A DNA stretch of 64,000 nt, from contig JAATFU010000005.1 of assembly GCA_015655045.1 (NCBI GenBank), positions 1-64,000 on the forward strand, given 5' to 3'. Below are positions 17,040 through 25,211 of the stretch, in pieces. This stretch comes from Candidatus Saccharimonadota bacterium (GTDB lineage Bacteria > Patescibacteriota > Saccharimonadia > Saccharimonadales > Saccharimonadaceae). The stretch's first letter is position 1; each line of letters begins with the position of its first letter. The notes under the pieces were generated by a model. It did not search any database. It saw only the letters and a program-made list of their open reading frames with translations, and was not told where the DNA came from. A program made the translations under genes and the position numbers.

Positions 17040-17413
17040 GTAACCATTATATAATCAATGGTCGAATAGTTAGAGCTACTTTAGGTTGAGTATTAAAAGA
17101 TGATTTTTAAGTCATTTTTTATCAAATACGGCTTTGGCTGCGCTTCGGCTTCGGCGTATACAGTAAGGATAGTTAGTAAAGTTACTAGCTTTAAATTAGA
17201 GCTTTTTAAAAGAGGTACGGGCATCACGAATGACTCCTTGAAGCATAGCTTCAGTTAGTCGCGTGTAAGCCCGTTTTATGCCGAGTCGTCCTCGTAATTA
17301 CTTACATTGCATGTAATTGTGCTGCCCCAGTCTTTTTAGCGGGTCGTCTCCGTTTTGGCTGCTACATGAAATACGATAGTTTTGTTAATTGTATTTCCAG
17401 TATAGCGCACTTT
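17040..17413. other. gene-free stretch with a long imperfect hairpin
   Basis: No ORF is supported. Bases 17217-17274 fold as nested pairs: ACGGGC/GCCCGT at the base, then ACG/CGT, GACT/AGTC and TGAAGC/GCTTCA around an ATA loop, with TTTT after it on the plus strand. It could be a terminator, an attachment-site structure or an RNA. The recombinase promoter occupies the left edge. A short tandem GGCTTTGGCT/GGCTTCGGCG-like repeat lies near 17132-17156. Confidence 0.4.
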
Positions 17414-17833
17414 TCAGTTAGATGACTTAGCAATAGTTAGGGTTGCGTTATCGCCATCTTGCGTTAGGTTGCCTACAACAAATGAGTCAACAGACTGCTT
17501 GTCATCAGCCTTACTTGGATCAAGCGGCTCAAATAAATCGGATGCCTTACCGTTTATATCGGTCAGAGCTTGGTTCTCGAATGCAGCGTCAACCTTGTAG
17601 CCCTTAGCCTTTAGTTCCTTATAAACAACTAGACCTTCTTTGCCTTTATAGTCGTCAGCATTGAGCTTAGGTAATGTAGCGGTGCTAGTACTGTCGTTAG
17701 CACTATCTGTGTTGCTCGTAGTGCGAGTAGGATTGCTGTTGTCGCTCTGACCCAGTGAGCCAATTGCTCCGAGTACAATGACAGCAACAATTACCCAGAA
17801 CCACCATTTTTTAAATATTTTCTTGTCTTTCAC
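17414..17833 (-). CDS. small membrane-anchored exported protein, unknown
   Basis: The 139-residue protein has a basic N-terminus, one membrane helix (residues 10-29), a Ser/Thr/Asn-rich linker (30-58) and a small C-terminal domain of about 80 residues with YKGKEGLVVYKELKAKGYKV, which resembles a PASTA-like unit. It is probably anchored in the membrane and displayed outside. Similar anchored proteins occur in Gram-positive mobile elements. A clear GGAGG sits 8 nt before the GTG start. It lies directly behind a 120-nt structured leader with its own promoter and terminator, suggesting conditional expression. Confidence 0.7.
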   Translation of the reverse strand: MKDKKIFKKWWFWVIVAVIVLGAIGSLGQSDNSNPTRTTSNTDSANDSTSTATLPKLNADDYKGKEGLVVYKELKAKGYKVDAAFENQALTDINGKASDLFEPLDPSKADDKQSVDSFVVGNLTQDGDNATLTIAKSSN

Positions 17834-17996
17834 GGTATGGACCTCCGTTTAATTATTGTTAAGCGGTGTCCATAAAAAAGGACGACCCGCAGGTCGTCTA
17901 AAACCAGTACCAGCTTACGCCGAATACTTTTACGCGAGTCGCCCATTTTTTGGCATAAACACGCAAAAATGCGATGAATTGATACTGGTTTTAGAC
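17834..17996 (-). promoter_or_regulatory. riboswitch- or attenuator-like structured leader
   Basis: On the minus strand TATAAT (18009-18004) predicts a transcript start at 17996. From exactly that base, 16 nt (17996-17981, GTCTAAAACCAGTATC) pair with 17911-17896 (one G-U), closing a domain of about 70 nt with internal hairpins such as CGCA/TGCG. The 3' strand of this closing stem shares its final GAC with the left arm of a perfect 7-bp GC-rich terminator (17898-17881) followed by CTTTTTT. The SD and GTG of the exported-protein gene follow. This is the classic aptamer/expression-platform layout. No known class was recognised; it could also be a stand-alone small RNA. Confidence 0.55.
17874..17898 (-). 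terminator. intrinsic terminator inside the leader
   Basis: GACGACC, a 4-nt loop and GGTCGTC are followed by CTTTTTT on the minus strand, about 40 nt before the GTG start at 17833. Confidence 0.85.
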
Positions 17997-18003
17997 AATA
18001 CTG

Positions 18004-18009
18004 ATTATA
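18004..18009 (-). promoter_or_regulatory. -10 of structured leader transcript
   Basis: A perfect TATAAT whose expected start site, 7 nt downstream, coincides with the first paired base of the leader. No good -35 is seen at 17 bp. Confidence 0.55.
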
Positions 18010-18352
18010 TAGTTTCTTGCTCAGACAAGCCATAGCGTACTTTTGTATGAAGAGTTGGTCATTTGAGACACAGAGACAAATATTCGGCATTACTCATTTT
18101 TACGAAAAAAACGTTGGTGATTTTGCTCCCGGAAATAGAGTATATATACGGCGGAGTCGCATTTTACAGAGGTCGAGGGCGACTACCCCCCCACTCATCA
18201 GGATCTTCGTCGTTAATTTTTTAATTAGTTTTTATAAGAAAAAACTATGAAAATTGCATCATATTTAGTTATTTTTTCTATTGTTTTCTATTGTTTTTAT
18301 ACTGTTTCCACGCATTTTTGTTGTATTCCATTGTACAATAATGGTAGCTAAT
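18010..18352. other. AT-rich gene-free stretch
   Basis: No ORF is supported. An AGTTTTT/AAAAACT hairpin lies near 18228-18247, followed by very T-rich DNA. A TACAAT box about 13 nt before the ATG at 18353 is the likely promoter of the excisionase-like gene. Confidence 0.35.
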
Positions 18353-18535
18353 ATGAATGAGGAACAACCGGAATATTTAACCCTTATGCAAGTCAGTGAA
18401 TTACTGAAAGTTCATCCGAACACGCTCCGAAATTGGGACAAAAGCGGAGAGCTAAAAGCATTAAGGATCGGTACTCGCAAGTTAAGACGATACAAGAAGT
18501 CTGACGTACTCAAATTCATAGAAAAAGAAGACTAG
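18353..18535 (+). CDS. excisionase/MerR-type HTH protein
   Basis: This protein of about 60 residues is almost entirely one winged helix-turn-helix domain of the excisionase family: LTLMQVSELLKVHPNTLRNW, then GELKALRIGTRKLRRYKKSDVL. Such proteins bend DNA at attachment sites or act as small regulators. Its place a few hundred bases from the serine recombinase and 25 bp before the restriction-modification genes suggests it directs excision or controls the downstream operon. I use the ATG at 18353, near a TACAAT box; an ATG at 18341 is possible. Confidence 0.8.
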   Translation: MNEEQPEYLTLMQVSELLKVHPNTLRNWDKSGELKALRIGTRKLRRYKKSDVLKFIEKED

Positions 18536-18560
18536 CTTAAAAAGGAAGTGAAATAAAATT

Positions 18561-20504
18561 ATGGCATTACAGACGAACATACTATCCAAACTCACCAACC
18601 TAATAGAGGCTAGTACGAACTATCTGGTAGAGGGAATGGTCAATAAGAACCTACTCGCTGCAGACGCGCGCAAATACGACTCAAACCTTTTAAATATACT
18701 TCTGAAGGAAGCTGATATTAAGAAGCATTTTTTTACAGATACCGAAGCCGGACTGGTGTTTAGAAAAGATATATTTCTACAATTCATTAGTAATAAAGAG
18801 TTTTTGCCAGACAGCTACACAAAGTACAAGATTAAAATCGGACTTGGCTCTGAAGATGGTTCTTTGCTCTCAGAAAACGGTGATGTCGTACTAAATTGGC
18901 CTTTTAAGGACACGATCCTTGAAGGAGGTCAAGAAAAAGAAGATCAAAAACGTAGCGAACTATTCTTCAACGAAATTCTTTCTCCGGATCAAATAACACG
19001 CCTTTTAGACAATAAGGTATTCACGAGTTGGACGCGATACAGTGAAACAGGTAGCAATAAGCTCGATGAGCTTAAAGATAACGACAATCTTATAATCAAG
19101 GGTAATAATCTCGTAGTACTTCATAGCCTCAAGAAGCGATATACCGGTAAGGTGAAATTGATTTATATTGATCCACCATACAACACTGGAAGTGATAGCT
19201 TCGGATACAATGATAGCTTTAATCATTCGACATGGCTTACGTTTATGAAGAACCGTCTTGAAGTAGCAAAAAGCCTGCTCTCAAGTGACGGAGTCATAAT
19301 AGTTCATTGCAGTTTTCACGAACATGCATATTTGAATGTACTCATGGACGAAGTATTTTCAATAAAAAGTCATAAGCTTACGTTTAACGCATTAGTTCGT
19401 CACCCGGAAAGAATTTTAACCGGTGACAAGGAATTTAATGATGTCGTGGAGTACGCTCTGGTATATAGCAAGAACCCAGAATATAAAATGCCGAAAATCA
19501 TCAAAGAGAAAAGTGACGAAGAATATACCTACACAATAGAAGAATTAGCACCCGGCGAAGAGGTTGATTTCGACGGAAGAAAAGCAACTATATTCACTCC
19601 TGATAAATATAAGATCGTTAAATCTGATATAGGAAATCTTAAAACACATTCGATACGAGGTAGTCTTCGCGAGAAAAATAGCAGTGGTCGCTTTTACGTA
19701 AAGTATCTCGAGCCAACATCAGGAGATTTTCCCACTGAAACAATATTTAAAGTCGAAAACATTGGTGACGATGGTTTAGGCTATAGATATTTTCAAACTC
19801 CAAGAGCGGGCAATAAAAACGGCGTTTACTTCCAAGGTATGCCTCAGTCTTCTAACGTTACAGAAAAGCCGTACTCAAATTACTTAGATTTTGTCCAGGA
19901 GTACAACACTGTAAATAGTGAAGGTGGTACTTCATTTAGAAATGGGAAAAAGCCCGAGGAGTTAATAAAATTCTTTATTGATATATTTACTGATAGCGAA
20001 AAGGATATTGTTCTAGATTACCATCTAGGCTCTGGGACTACTGCCGCCGTTGCTCATAAGATGGGACGCCAATATATAGGGATTGAACAGCTATATTATG
20101 GAGATAATGATCCTACTGTGAGATTGGAAAATGTTATAAATGGTGACCAAACGGGTATAAGTAAATCTATCGACTGGCAAGGCGGTGGCTCGTTTGTATA
20201 CATGAATATTATGAATAACTCCAATAAGTTCCGTACTCGTGTAGAACATGCAAAAACTGATACGGACTACATAGACCTTCTTGCGGAAGCCACATCGTCT
20301 TCTTTCTTGAGTTACCGAGTTGATCCTAAAAAGCTAAATGAGGATGAGTTCAGACGGCTCAGTAGTGCGGAAAAGCGCCGCCTTCTTCTTGAGCTGATAG
20401 ATAACAATACTTTGTTCGTCAATTACGAAGATATAAATGATCCTATATTCAAAATTAGTGAAGAAGATAAAGAGTTCACTAAGAAACTCTATGAAAAGAA
20501 ATAG
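18561..20504 (+). CDS. mod: type III restriction-modification methyltransferase (Mod)
   Basis: The 647-residue DNA N6-adenine methyltransferase carries the catalytic DPPY motif (IDPPYNTGSD, about residue 213) before the SAM-binding motif (DYHLGSGTTAAVA, about 485), the beta-class order typical of type III Mod. The central variable region presumably recognises the target site. Mod modifies one strand alone and forms a complex with Res for cleavage. An SD (AAAGGAAG) precedes the ATG. Res follows after 18 bp, and the operon is completed by an AAA ATPase. Confidence 0.95.
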   Translation: MALQTNILSKLTNLIEASTNYLVEGMVNKNLLAADARKYDSNLLNILLKEADIKKHFFTDTEAGLVFRKDIFLQFISNKEFLPDSYTKYKIKIGLGSEDGSLLSENGDVVLNWPFKDTILEGGQEKEDQKRSELFFNEILSPDQITRLLDNKVFTSWTRYSETGSNKLDELKDNDNLIIKGNNLVVLHSLKKRYTGKVKLIYIDPPYNTGSDSFGYNDSFNHSTWLTFMKNRLEVAKSLLSSDGVIIVHCSFHEHAYLNVLMDEVFSIKSHKLTFNALVRHPERILTGDKEFNDVVEYALVYSKNPEYKMPKIIKEKSDEEYTYTIEELAPGEEVDFDGRKATIFTPDKYKIVKSDIGNLKTHSIRGSLREKNSSGRFYVKYLEPTSGDFPTETIFKVENIGDDGLGYRYFQTPRAGNKNGVYFQGMPQSSNVTEKPYSNYLDFVQEYNTVNSEGGTSFRNGKKPEELIKFFIDIFTDSEKDIVLDYHLGSGTTAAVAHKMGRQYIGIEQLYYGDNDPTVRLENVINGDQTGISKSIDWQGGGSFVYMNIMNNSNKFRTRVEHAKTDTDYIDLLAEATSSSFLSYRVDPKKLNEDEFRRLSSAEKRRLLLELIDNNTLFVNYEDINDPIFKISEEDKEFTKKLYEKK

Positions 20505-20522
20505 AGTTGAGGATAATGCAAA

Positions 20523-23168
20523 ATGAATAATAATCCTCAAGACAAAATGCTCCTCGATGACATGTACCAAATTTATAGTCGAATGCAAGGCGGCTTCACG
20601 TCTGTGCCTGACCATATATCATTAAATTTGAAGCACGAGCTACGTCCCTATCAAAACGAAGCTCTGGGGCGCTATTTCCACTATTACGACAAAGACCAGA
20701 GCCGAGATCAAGCACGCGGACCGCAACTTCTATTCAATATGGCTACGGGTTCAGGTAAGACCATGATCATGGCATCGTTGTTACTGGATTTGTATAAGCG
20801 TGGTTACAACAAGGTTATCTTTTTCGTGAATACAACTAACATCATAGAAAAAACACGAGAGAACTTCCTCGATAGCTCGTCCAGTAAGTATTTATTCGCG
20901 GACAAGATAAGTATCGATGGCTCAATCGTAGAGCTTCGTGAGGCTACTGACTTTTCGGACGCAAGGGATGATGCGATTAATATCGTGTTCTCCACAATAC
21001 AAGGTTTACATACTACGCTTAAATCTCCTAAAGAAAACGGACTTACTTACGAGGACCTAGCAGAGCATGGACTTGTGCTTTTAAGTGATGAGGCACACCA
21101 TTTAAACGGTGATACAAAAGCCCTTAACACCGACGAGAAGAAGGATAATACATCATGGGAGAGTACGATCAATACAATCATGGGCGGCAATCCCAGAAAC
21201 GCACTCTTTGAATTTACTGCTACGATTGATCTCGACGACAAAGAGATATTCTACAAATACAAAGACCGAGTTATATATCGATACGATCTTCGAGCCTTCC
21301 GAGAAGACGGATACAGTAAAGACGTCTGGATATATGATGTTGCTGCTGAGCTTATGGACCGTGCTATTCAAGCAATAGTTATATCGCAGTATAGAAAAAA
21401 ATTGGCGCTTGCTGCCGGTATATGGTTGAAGCCAGTGGTATTATTTAAGTCATTTCGTATCGCAGATGCTAATGACTTCTATGACGAATTTATCTTAAAG
21501 ATAAAAACACTATCAGCTGGGGACATTGAGCGCCAGAGAAACCTCGCTACAGGTATATTAGAGCGCGCCTACGGCTACTTTGACACTGAAGATGTAAGCA
21601 TGTCGGACCTTGCCGAGGAGCTACGCTCAGACTTCGCAGAAGAACGATTGATCTCGGTCACTAAGAAGGCTATCACACCGCAGGATCAACAAAGGCTTAA
21701 CTCCCTAGAGGATCGCGAGAACGAAATCCGCGCCGTGTTTGCAGTCAATGTACTCGACGAAGGCTGGGATGTGCTAAATCTTTTCGATATCGTTCGTCTA
21801 TACGACACTCGTGATAGTAAAAGCGGACGTCCAGGTAAAACGACTATGGCGGAGGCTCAGCTTATCGGACGAGGCGCACGATATTACCCGTTCGTATTAG
21901 ATGATGAGGATCGTCGTTTCGTTCGTAAATTTGATGAAAATGAACTTGAACCGCTTCGAGTCATCGAGCAACTACACTATCATTCAGCGAGCAATCCGAA
22001 ATACATTCAAGAGATAAGACAGACACTTCGTGAAACGGGTATTATGGCGGATATAAACACAGTTAAGCGTGAAATTAACTTAAAGGAATCATTCAAAAAT
22101 ACACGTACTTATCAGCACGGCTTCGTCTGGAAGAACGATCAGGTTGAGTCTGCTGCCATCCCAGAGCAGATAGCTTTACTGGGAGGTCCGGGATATCGAC
22201 TTCAAGAGATATATGAGATAGCCGTGCCTGTTGGTATATCTCATGATCGGCAAATCTTTGAGGATAACAGCGATCTTGAAGCTCAATCTCGAAGTGAGGA
22301 ATACACATTTAATGTCAGCTTTGGTCGTTTTCCGAAGAACCTTGTACGGCACGCTGTAGATCGTAACAAGAAGCTTCGATACGATATCGTCGCAGAGAAG
22401 ATTAGTGGTCTCAGCAGCCTTGAAGGTTTCTTGACTGGAGAGAAGCAATTAGGAAGAGTAAAGTTAGCCGTTACAGCTGGCGTTGATAAATATGAAAAGC
22501 TCACGACAGAAGAGCGTTTATTTGTAGTAGAAAAACTCCTTGGAATGGTGGCAAACGATATCGCGCTTAACGAAAAAAGCTTCGAGGGAACAAAGGAATT
22601 CAAAAAGTATCCTATCAATGAAGTTTTTGACGAACGTATCCTTCGAAACTACACTATTACAAATAATGATGCCGAATTTGGTATATCTCAGTCCCATCCT
22701 GGCAGCTTCGATCAAAGAGGAAGTCAGTACTATCTAGACCTCACAAAAGAAAACTGGCACGCGTATGATGACAACTTCGGAACGTCAGAAGAGAAGAAAC
22801 TCGTTATATTAATTAAAAACCTCGTTGATGATCTTAGAGAAAAATGGGATGACGTGTATCTCTTAAGAAATGAAGGTGCATTCAAGATCTACGAGTTCGG
22901 TAAGCCTGGACGAGCATTTGAGCCGGATTATGTACTGTTTGCCAACGACAAGATAGATGCATCGGTAAGCTGGCAGATATTTATTGAGCCGAAAGGTGGT
23001 CATCTTCTAGAGCATGACAAATGGAAGCAAGACTTCCTTTTGAAAATTAGCGATGAGTCACGAGTTGTGGGCGAAGACGGCAATATCCGTATCATCGGCG
23101 TGCCTTTCTTTAATAGCGACATCGAGTCTCAATCGCATACGGTGGACGCATCTCTAAGGTCGTTGTAG
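20523..23168 (+). CDS. res: type III restriction enzyme (Res)
   Basis: The 881-residue subunit has an N-terminal superfamily 2 helicase: Walker A ATGSGKT near residue 78, DEAH box in LLSDEAHHL, and FTATID. The helicase C-terminal part has an EGWDVLN block and QLIGRGARYYP. A C-terminal PD-(D/E)xK nuclease is visible as EPDYVLF, then FIEPKGG. It needs Mod and ATP to cleave unmodified DNA. The length is typical, and the motifs are intact, so the system is probably active. An SD-like GAGGA lies 9 nt before the ATG. Confidence 0.95.
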   Translation: MNNNPQDKMLLDDMYQIYSRMQGGFTSVPDHISLNLKHELRPYQNEALGRYFHYYDKDQSRDQARGPQLLFNMATGSGKTMIMASLLLDLYKRGYNKVIFFVNTTNIIEKTRENFLDSSSSKYLFADKISIDGSIVELREATDFSDARDDAINIVFSTIQGLHTTLKSPKENGLTYEDLAEHGLVLLSDEAHHLNGDTKALNTDEKKDNTSWESTINTIMGGNPRNALFEFTATIDLDDKEIFYKYKDRVIYRYDLRAFREDGYSKDVWIYDVAAELMDRAIQAIVISQYRKKLALAAGIWLKPVVLFKSFRIADANDFYDEFILKIKTLSAGDIERQRNLATGILERAYGYFDTEDVSMSDLAEELRSDFAEERLISVTKKAITPQDQQRLNSLEDRENEIRAVFAVNVLDEGWDVLNLFDIVRLYDTRDSKSGRPGKTTMAEAQLIGRGARYYPFVLDDEDRRFVRKFDENELEPLRVIEQLHYHSASNPKYIQEIRQTLRETGIMADINTVKREINLKESFKNTRTYQHGFVWKNDQVESAAIPEQIALLGGPGYRLQEIYEIAVPVGISHDRQIFEDNSDLEAQSRSEEYTFNVSFGRFPKNLVRHAVDRNKKLRYDIVAEKISGLSSLEGFLTGEKQLGRVKLAVTAGVDKYEKLTTEERLFVVEKLLGMVANDIALNEKSFEGTKEFKKYPINEVFDERILRNYTITNNDAEFGISQSHPGSFDQRGSQYYLDLTKENWHAYDDNFGTSEEKKLVILIKNLVDDLREKWDDVYLLRNEGAFKIYEFGKPGRAFEPDYVLFANDKIDASVSWQIFIEPKGGHLLEHDKWKQDFLLKISDESRVVGEDGNIRIIGVPFFNSDIESQSHTVDASLRSL

Positions 23169-23169
23169 T

Positions 23170-24594
23170 ATGTATATCTCTTCTGCAAAAATATCAAACT
23201 ACAGAGTATTTAAATCTACCTTTGATCTAGGGGGTGAGCATATAGCTATTCCTGATGGAGTTAACGAAGGATCGGGATTAACAGTTATCGTGGGTGAGAA
23301 TGGTGTTGGAAAAAGTAGTATCTTGGAGGCTATGTCCATACCACTCGTGTCATATAAGGCCGATGCTGTAGACATGCTTGATTTCACAAACATCAAAGAA
23401 CCTATCGACATAGTCTTAAGCTCTAATGAACCTTTTTCTGTTAAAAAAGCTATCAGTGGAGAGTTTCAAGCAGGTGGTTTTAAATATACAGCAAAGTTGC
23501 GTACCCAAAATTCTACTCAATACTCAGTAGGGACATTAGTTAGTGATACTTACTTCATTGCGACGGGTAGTGGCGCACCTGCCGAGAATAGTCCGGATTT
23601 GCGAACAGCCGTAAATAATCCCTTCGCTGGACCTAGGTTCAAAGAAAATGACTATGTGTTCATCGATAAAAATCGCATAAAATCACTTGAGTCAGGTACA
23701 TACTCGCAAACACGTTTTGATAGAATATTAGACAACCTAAATTTCCAGTATTTGAAGGCTTACGGCAACGAACCCTTAGATCTTCATTCAGTTGTTAATG
23801 ATGCAATCAATGCCGAAGATATCAATGTGACCAACGGACCGCTCAATGAGGCGTTTACGTACTTCAAGGATATAACTGGGTACGAGGTTAGCATGGGTAT
23901 TGTTAATAACCAACAACCCTATAAAAAAGCTTTCCTTGGATTTAAAGATTTAAACCATGCACAGATACCCATTGAACGGATAGGTAGTGGTTATCAAATG
24001 TTTCTTGCACTTATCTGCCAGCATAAGATTAGCGCACAGTCTAGAAAGAAGTTAATAATCTTTATCGATGAGGTCGAGCTAAACTTGCATCCTCGTCTAC
24101 AAAAGTCTTTAGTCGATCTATTACTTGAGATTTCAAAAGATAGCCAGGTTATCATTACGTCTCATTCCCCGGAACTCCTGAAGGATTTACAAAAAAATAA
24201 GCATCATAAAATTAATGCCATTCTGCGTAATGGTGAAGAAATAATGATCAACCCCATAGAAGAGTTCGTTCTCCCTATGCCAACTGTAAGTGAAACGAAC
24301 TATGTAGCTTTCGGTCTCGCATCAATGGAGTACTTCATAGAATTATACAATCAGTTTGGGGAGAAAAATGGGCAAGATAGTATTGCCGGAATAGATCGAG
24401 CAATCGGAGCTCCCGAAGCTGAAAAGATAGACTGGGAGCGAGAGGACGGTACAACACAGAAACTCTCGAAGTACTCCTGTATCAGAAATAAGTTTCACCA
24501 TCCGGCTAATAGAAGAAATGATGCAAATATAGATATCAGCTATGAGGCAATCGATGAGGCTACTAGGTTTTTTAGGGGAAAGCTTTCATCGTAG
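23170..24594 (+). CDS. AAA ATPase of the restriction operon
   Basis: The 474-residue ATPase is RecF/OLD-like. The N-terminal half-domain has Walker A GENGVGKSS (about residues 41-49); far downstream are a signature-like IGSGYQMFLAL and Walker B IIFIDEVELNLHP, then SHSPELL. The C-terminal 60 residues hold RNKFHHPANRR, reminiscent of HEPN-like ends but unproven. The ATG is one base after the res stop, so it is translationally coupled. AAA proteins next to restriction genes often belong to defence systems; no TOPRIM domain is evident. It may add a second defence layer or assist Res. Confidence 0.85.
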   Translation: MYISSAKISNYRVFKSTFDLGGEHIAIPDGVNEGSGLTVIVGENGVGKSSILEAMSIPLVSYKADAVDMLDFTNIKEPIDIVLSSNEPFSVKKAISGEFQAGGFKYTAKLRTQNSTQYSVGTLVSDTYFIATGSGAPAENSPDLRTAVNNPFAGPRFKENDYVFIDKNRIKSLESGTYSQTRFDRILDNLNFQYLKAYGNEPLDLHSVVNDAINAEDINVTNGPLNEAFTYFKDITGYEVSMGIVNNQQPYKKAFLGFKDLNHAQIPIERIGSGYQMFLALICQHKISAQSRKKLIIFIDEVELNLHPRLQKSLVDLLLEISKDSQVIITSHSPELLKDLQKNKHHKINAILRNGEEIMINPIEEFVLPMPTVSETNYVAFGLASMEYFIELYNQFGEKNGQDSIAGIDRAIGAPEAEKIDWEREDGTTQKLSKYSCIRNKFHHPANRRNDANIDISYEAIDEATRFFRGKLSS

Positions 24595-24618
24595 GCTAAT
24601 GCAAACACATTACTGATA

Positions 24619-25146
24619 TTATTTTTGCACTCTGTATTCCTTAATAATCAATCCAAGATCTGGATTTTCTTTTCTTAGAAAAATCATCGGACCATTAGGG
24701 ATAATCCTGGGCTTTAAGCGCCCTTCTCTCACCAGCTTACTGATTGTTTGACGATGTAGTCCGAACTTCCATGCAAGCTGAGAGTCTGTTATGTGTCTAT
24801 TATTATCCCTGTCTCTTAAGATATATCCGGGAAACAGCTTCTTGCTAAATGCTTCCTGGCAGTTTGCGCATTTTAATCCCCATTTATCGAACCAGATTTG
24901 ACCATGTACATTCGTGTGGCATACATAGCAAGTTCGACCCTCGCTATCAAGCCAGAACCCTTGCGGGTCTTTCTCTAAGCGTTTTTTCCAACTAAGTTGT
25001 TCTTGGGCAAGTTCGTAACTTAGTTTAACGAAACTGTAGAGATTGCGCGCAGCCTCTTTGTACTCCTCCTCGCTATCATATTCGATACCATCTTTCTCGC
25101 AGATATCCTTGAATGATTTGAATTCTTTTTCCGTTAGTTCATACAT
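24619..25146 (-). CDS. zinc-ribbon and helix-turn-helix protein
   Basis: This protein of 175 residues has an acidic helical N-terminus, a zinc ribbon (CYVC near residue 73, CANC near 92) and a C-terminal HTH (ITDSQLAWKFGLHRQTISKL) ending in a wing with RPIIPNGPMIFLR-like basic residues. It is probably a DNA-binding regulator, likely of the accessory region. It is convergent with the AAA gene and divergent from the 25212 gene, whose promoter it could control. A G-rich SD (GGGGGG) precedes the ATG. The family name is not known to me. Confidence 0.7.
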   Translation of the reverse strand: MYELTEKEFKSFKDICEKDGIEYDSEEEYKEAARNLYSFVKLSYELAQEQLSWKKRLEKDPQGFWLDSEGRTCYVCHTNVHGQIWFDKWGLKCANCQEAFSKKLFPGYILRDRDNNRHITDSQLAWKFGLHRQTISKLVREGRLKPRIIPNGPMIFLRKENPDLGLIIKEYRVQK

Positions 25147-25211
25147 AAATAGTTACCCCCCAAACCTAATTATGCGCCTGAGTAATATTGATTACTGTTA
25201 TCATAGGATTA

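Noticed and set aside
17896-17996. Inverted repeats beginning GTCTAAAACC as CRISPR repeats
   Set aside because: Only two copies in opposite orientation, no spacers, no cas genes; RNA stem is the better reading.
17830-18090. Minus-strand frame of 86 codons
   Set aside because: It reads straight through the structured leader and its terminator, so it is not a gene.
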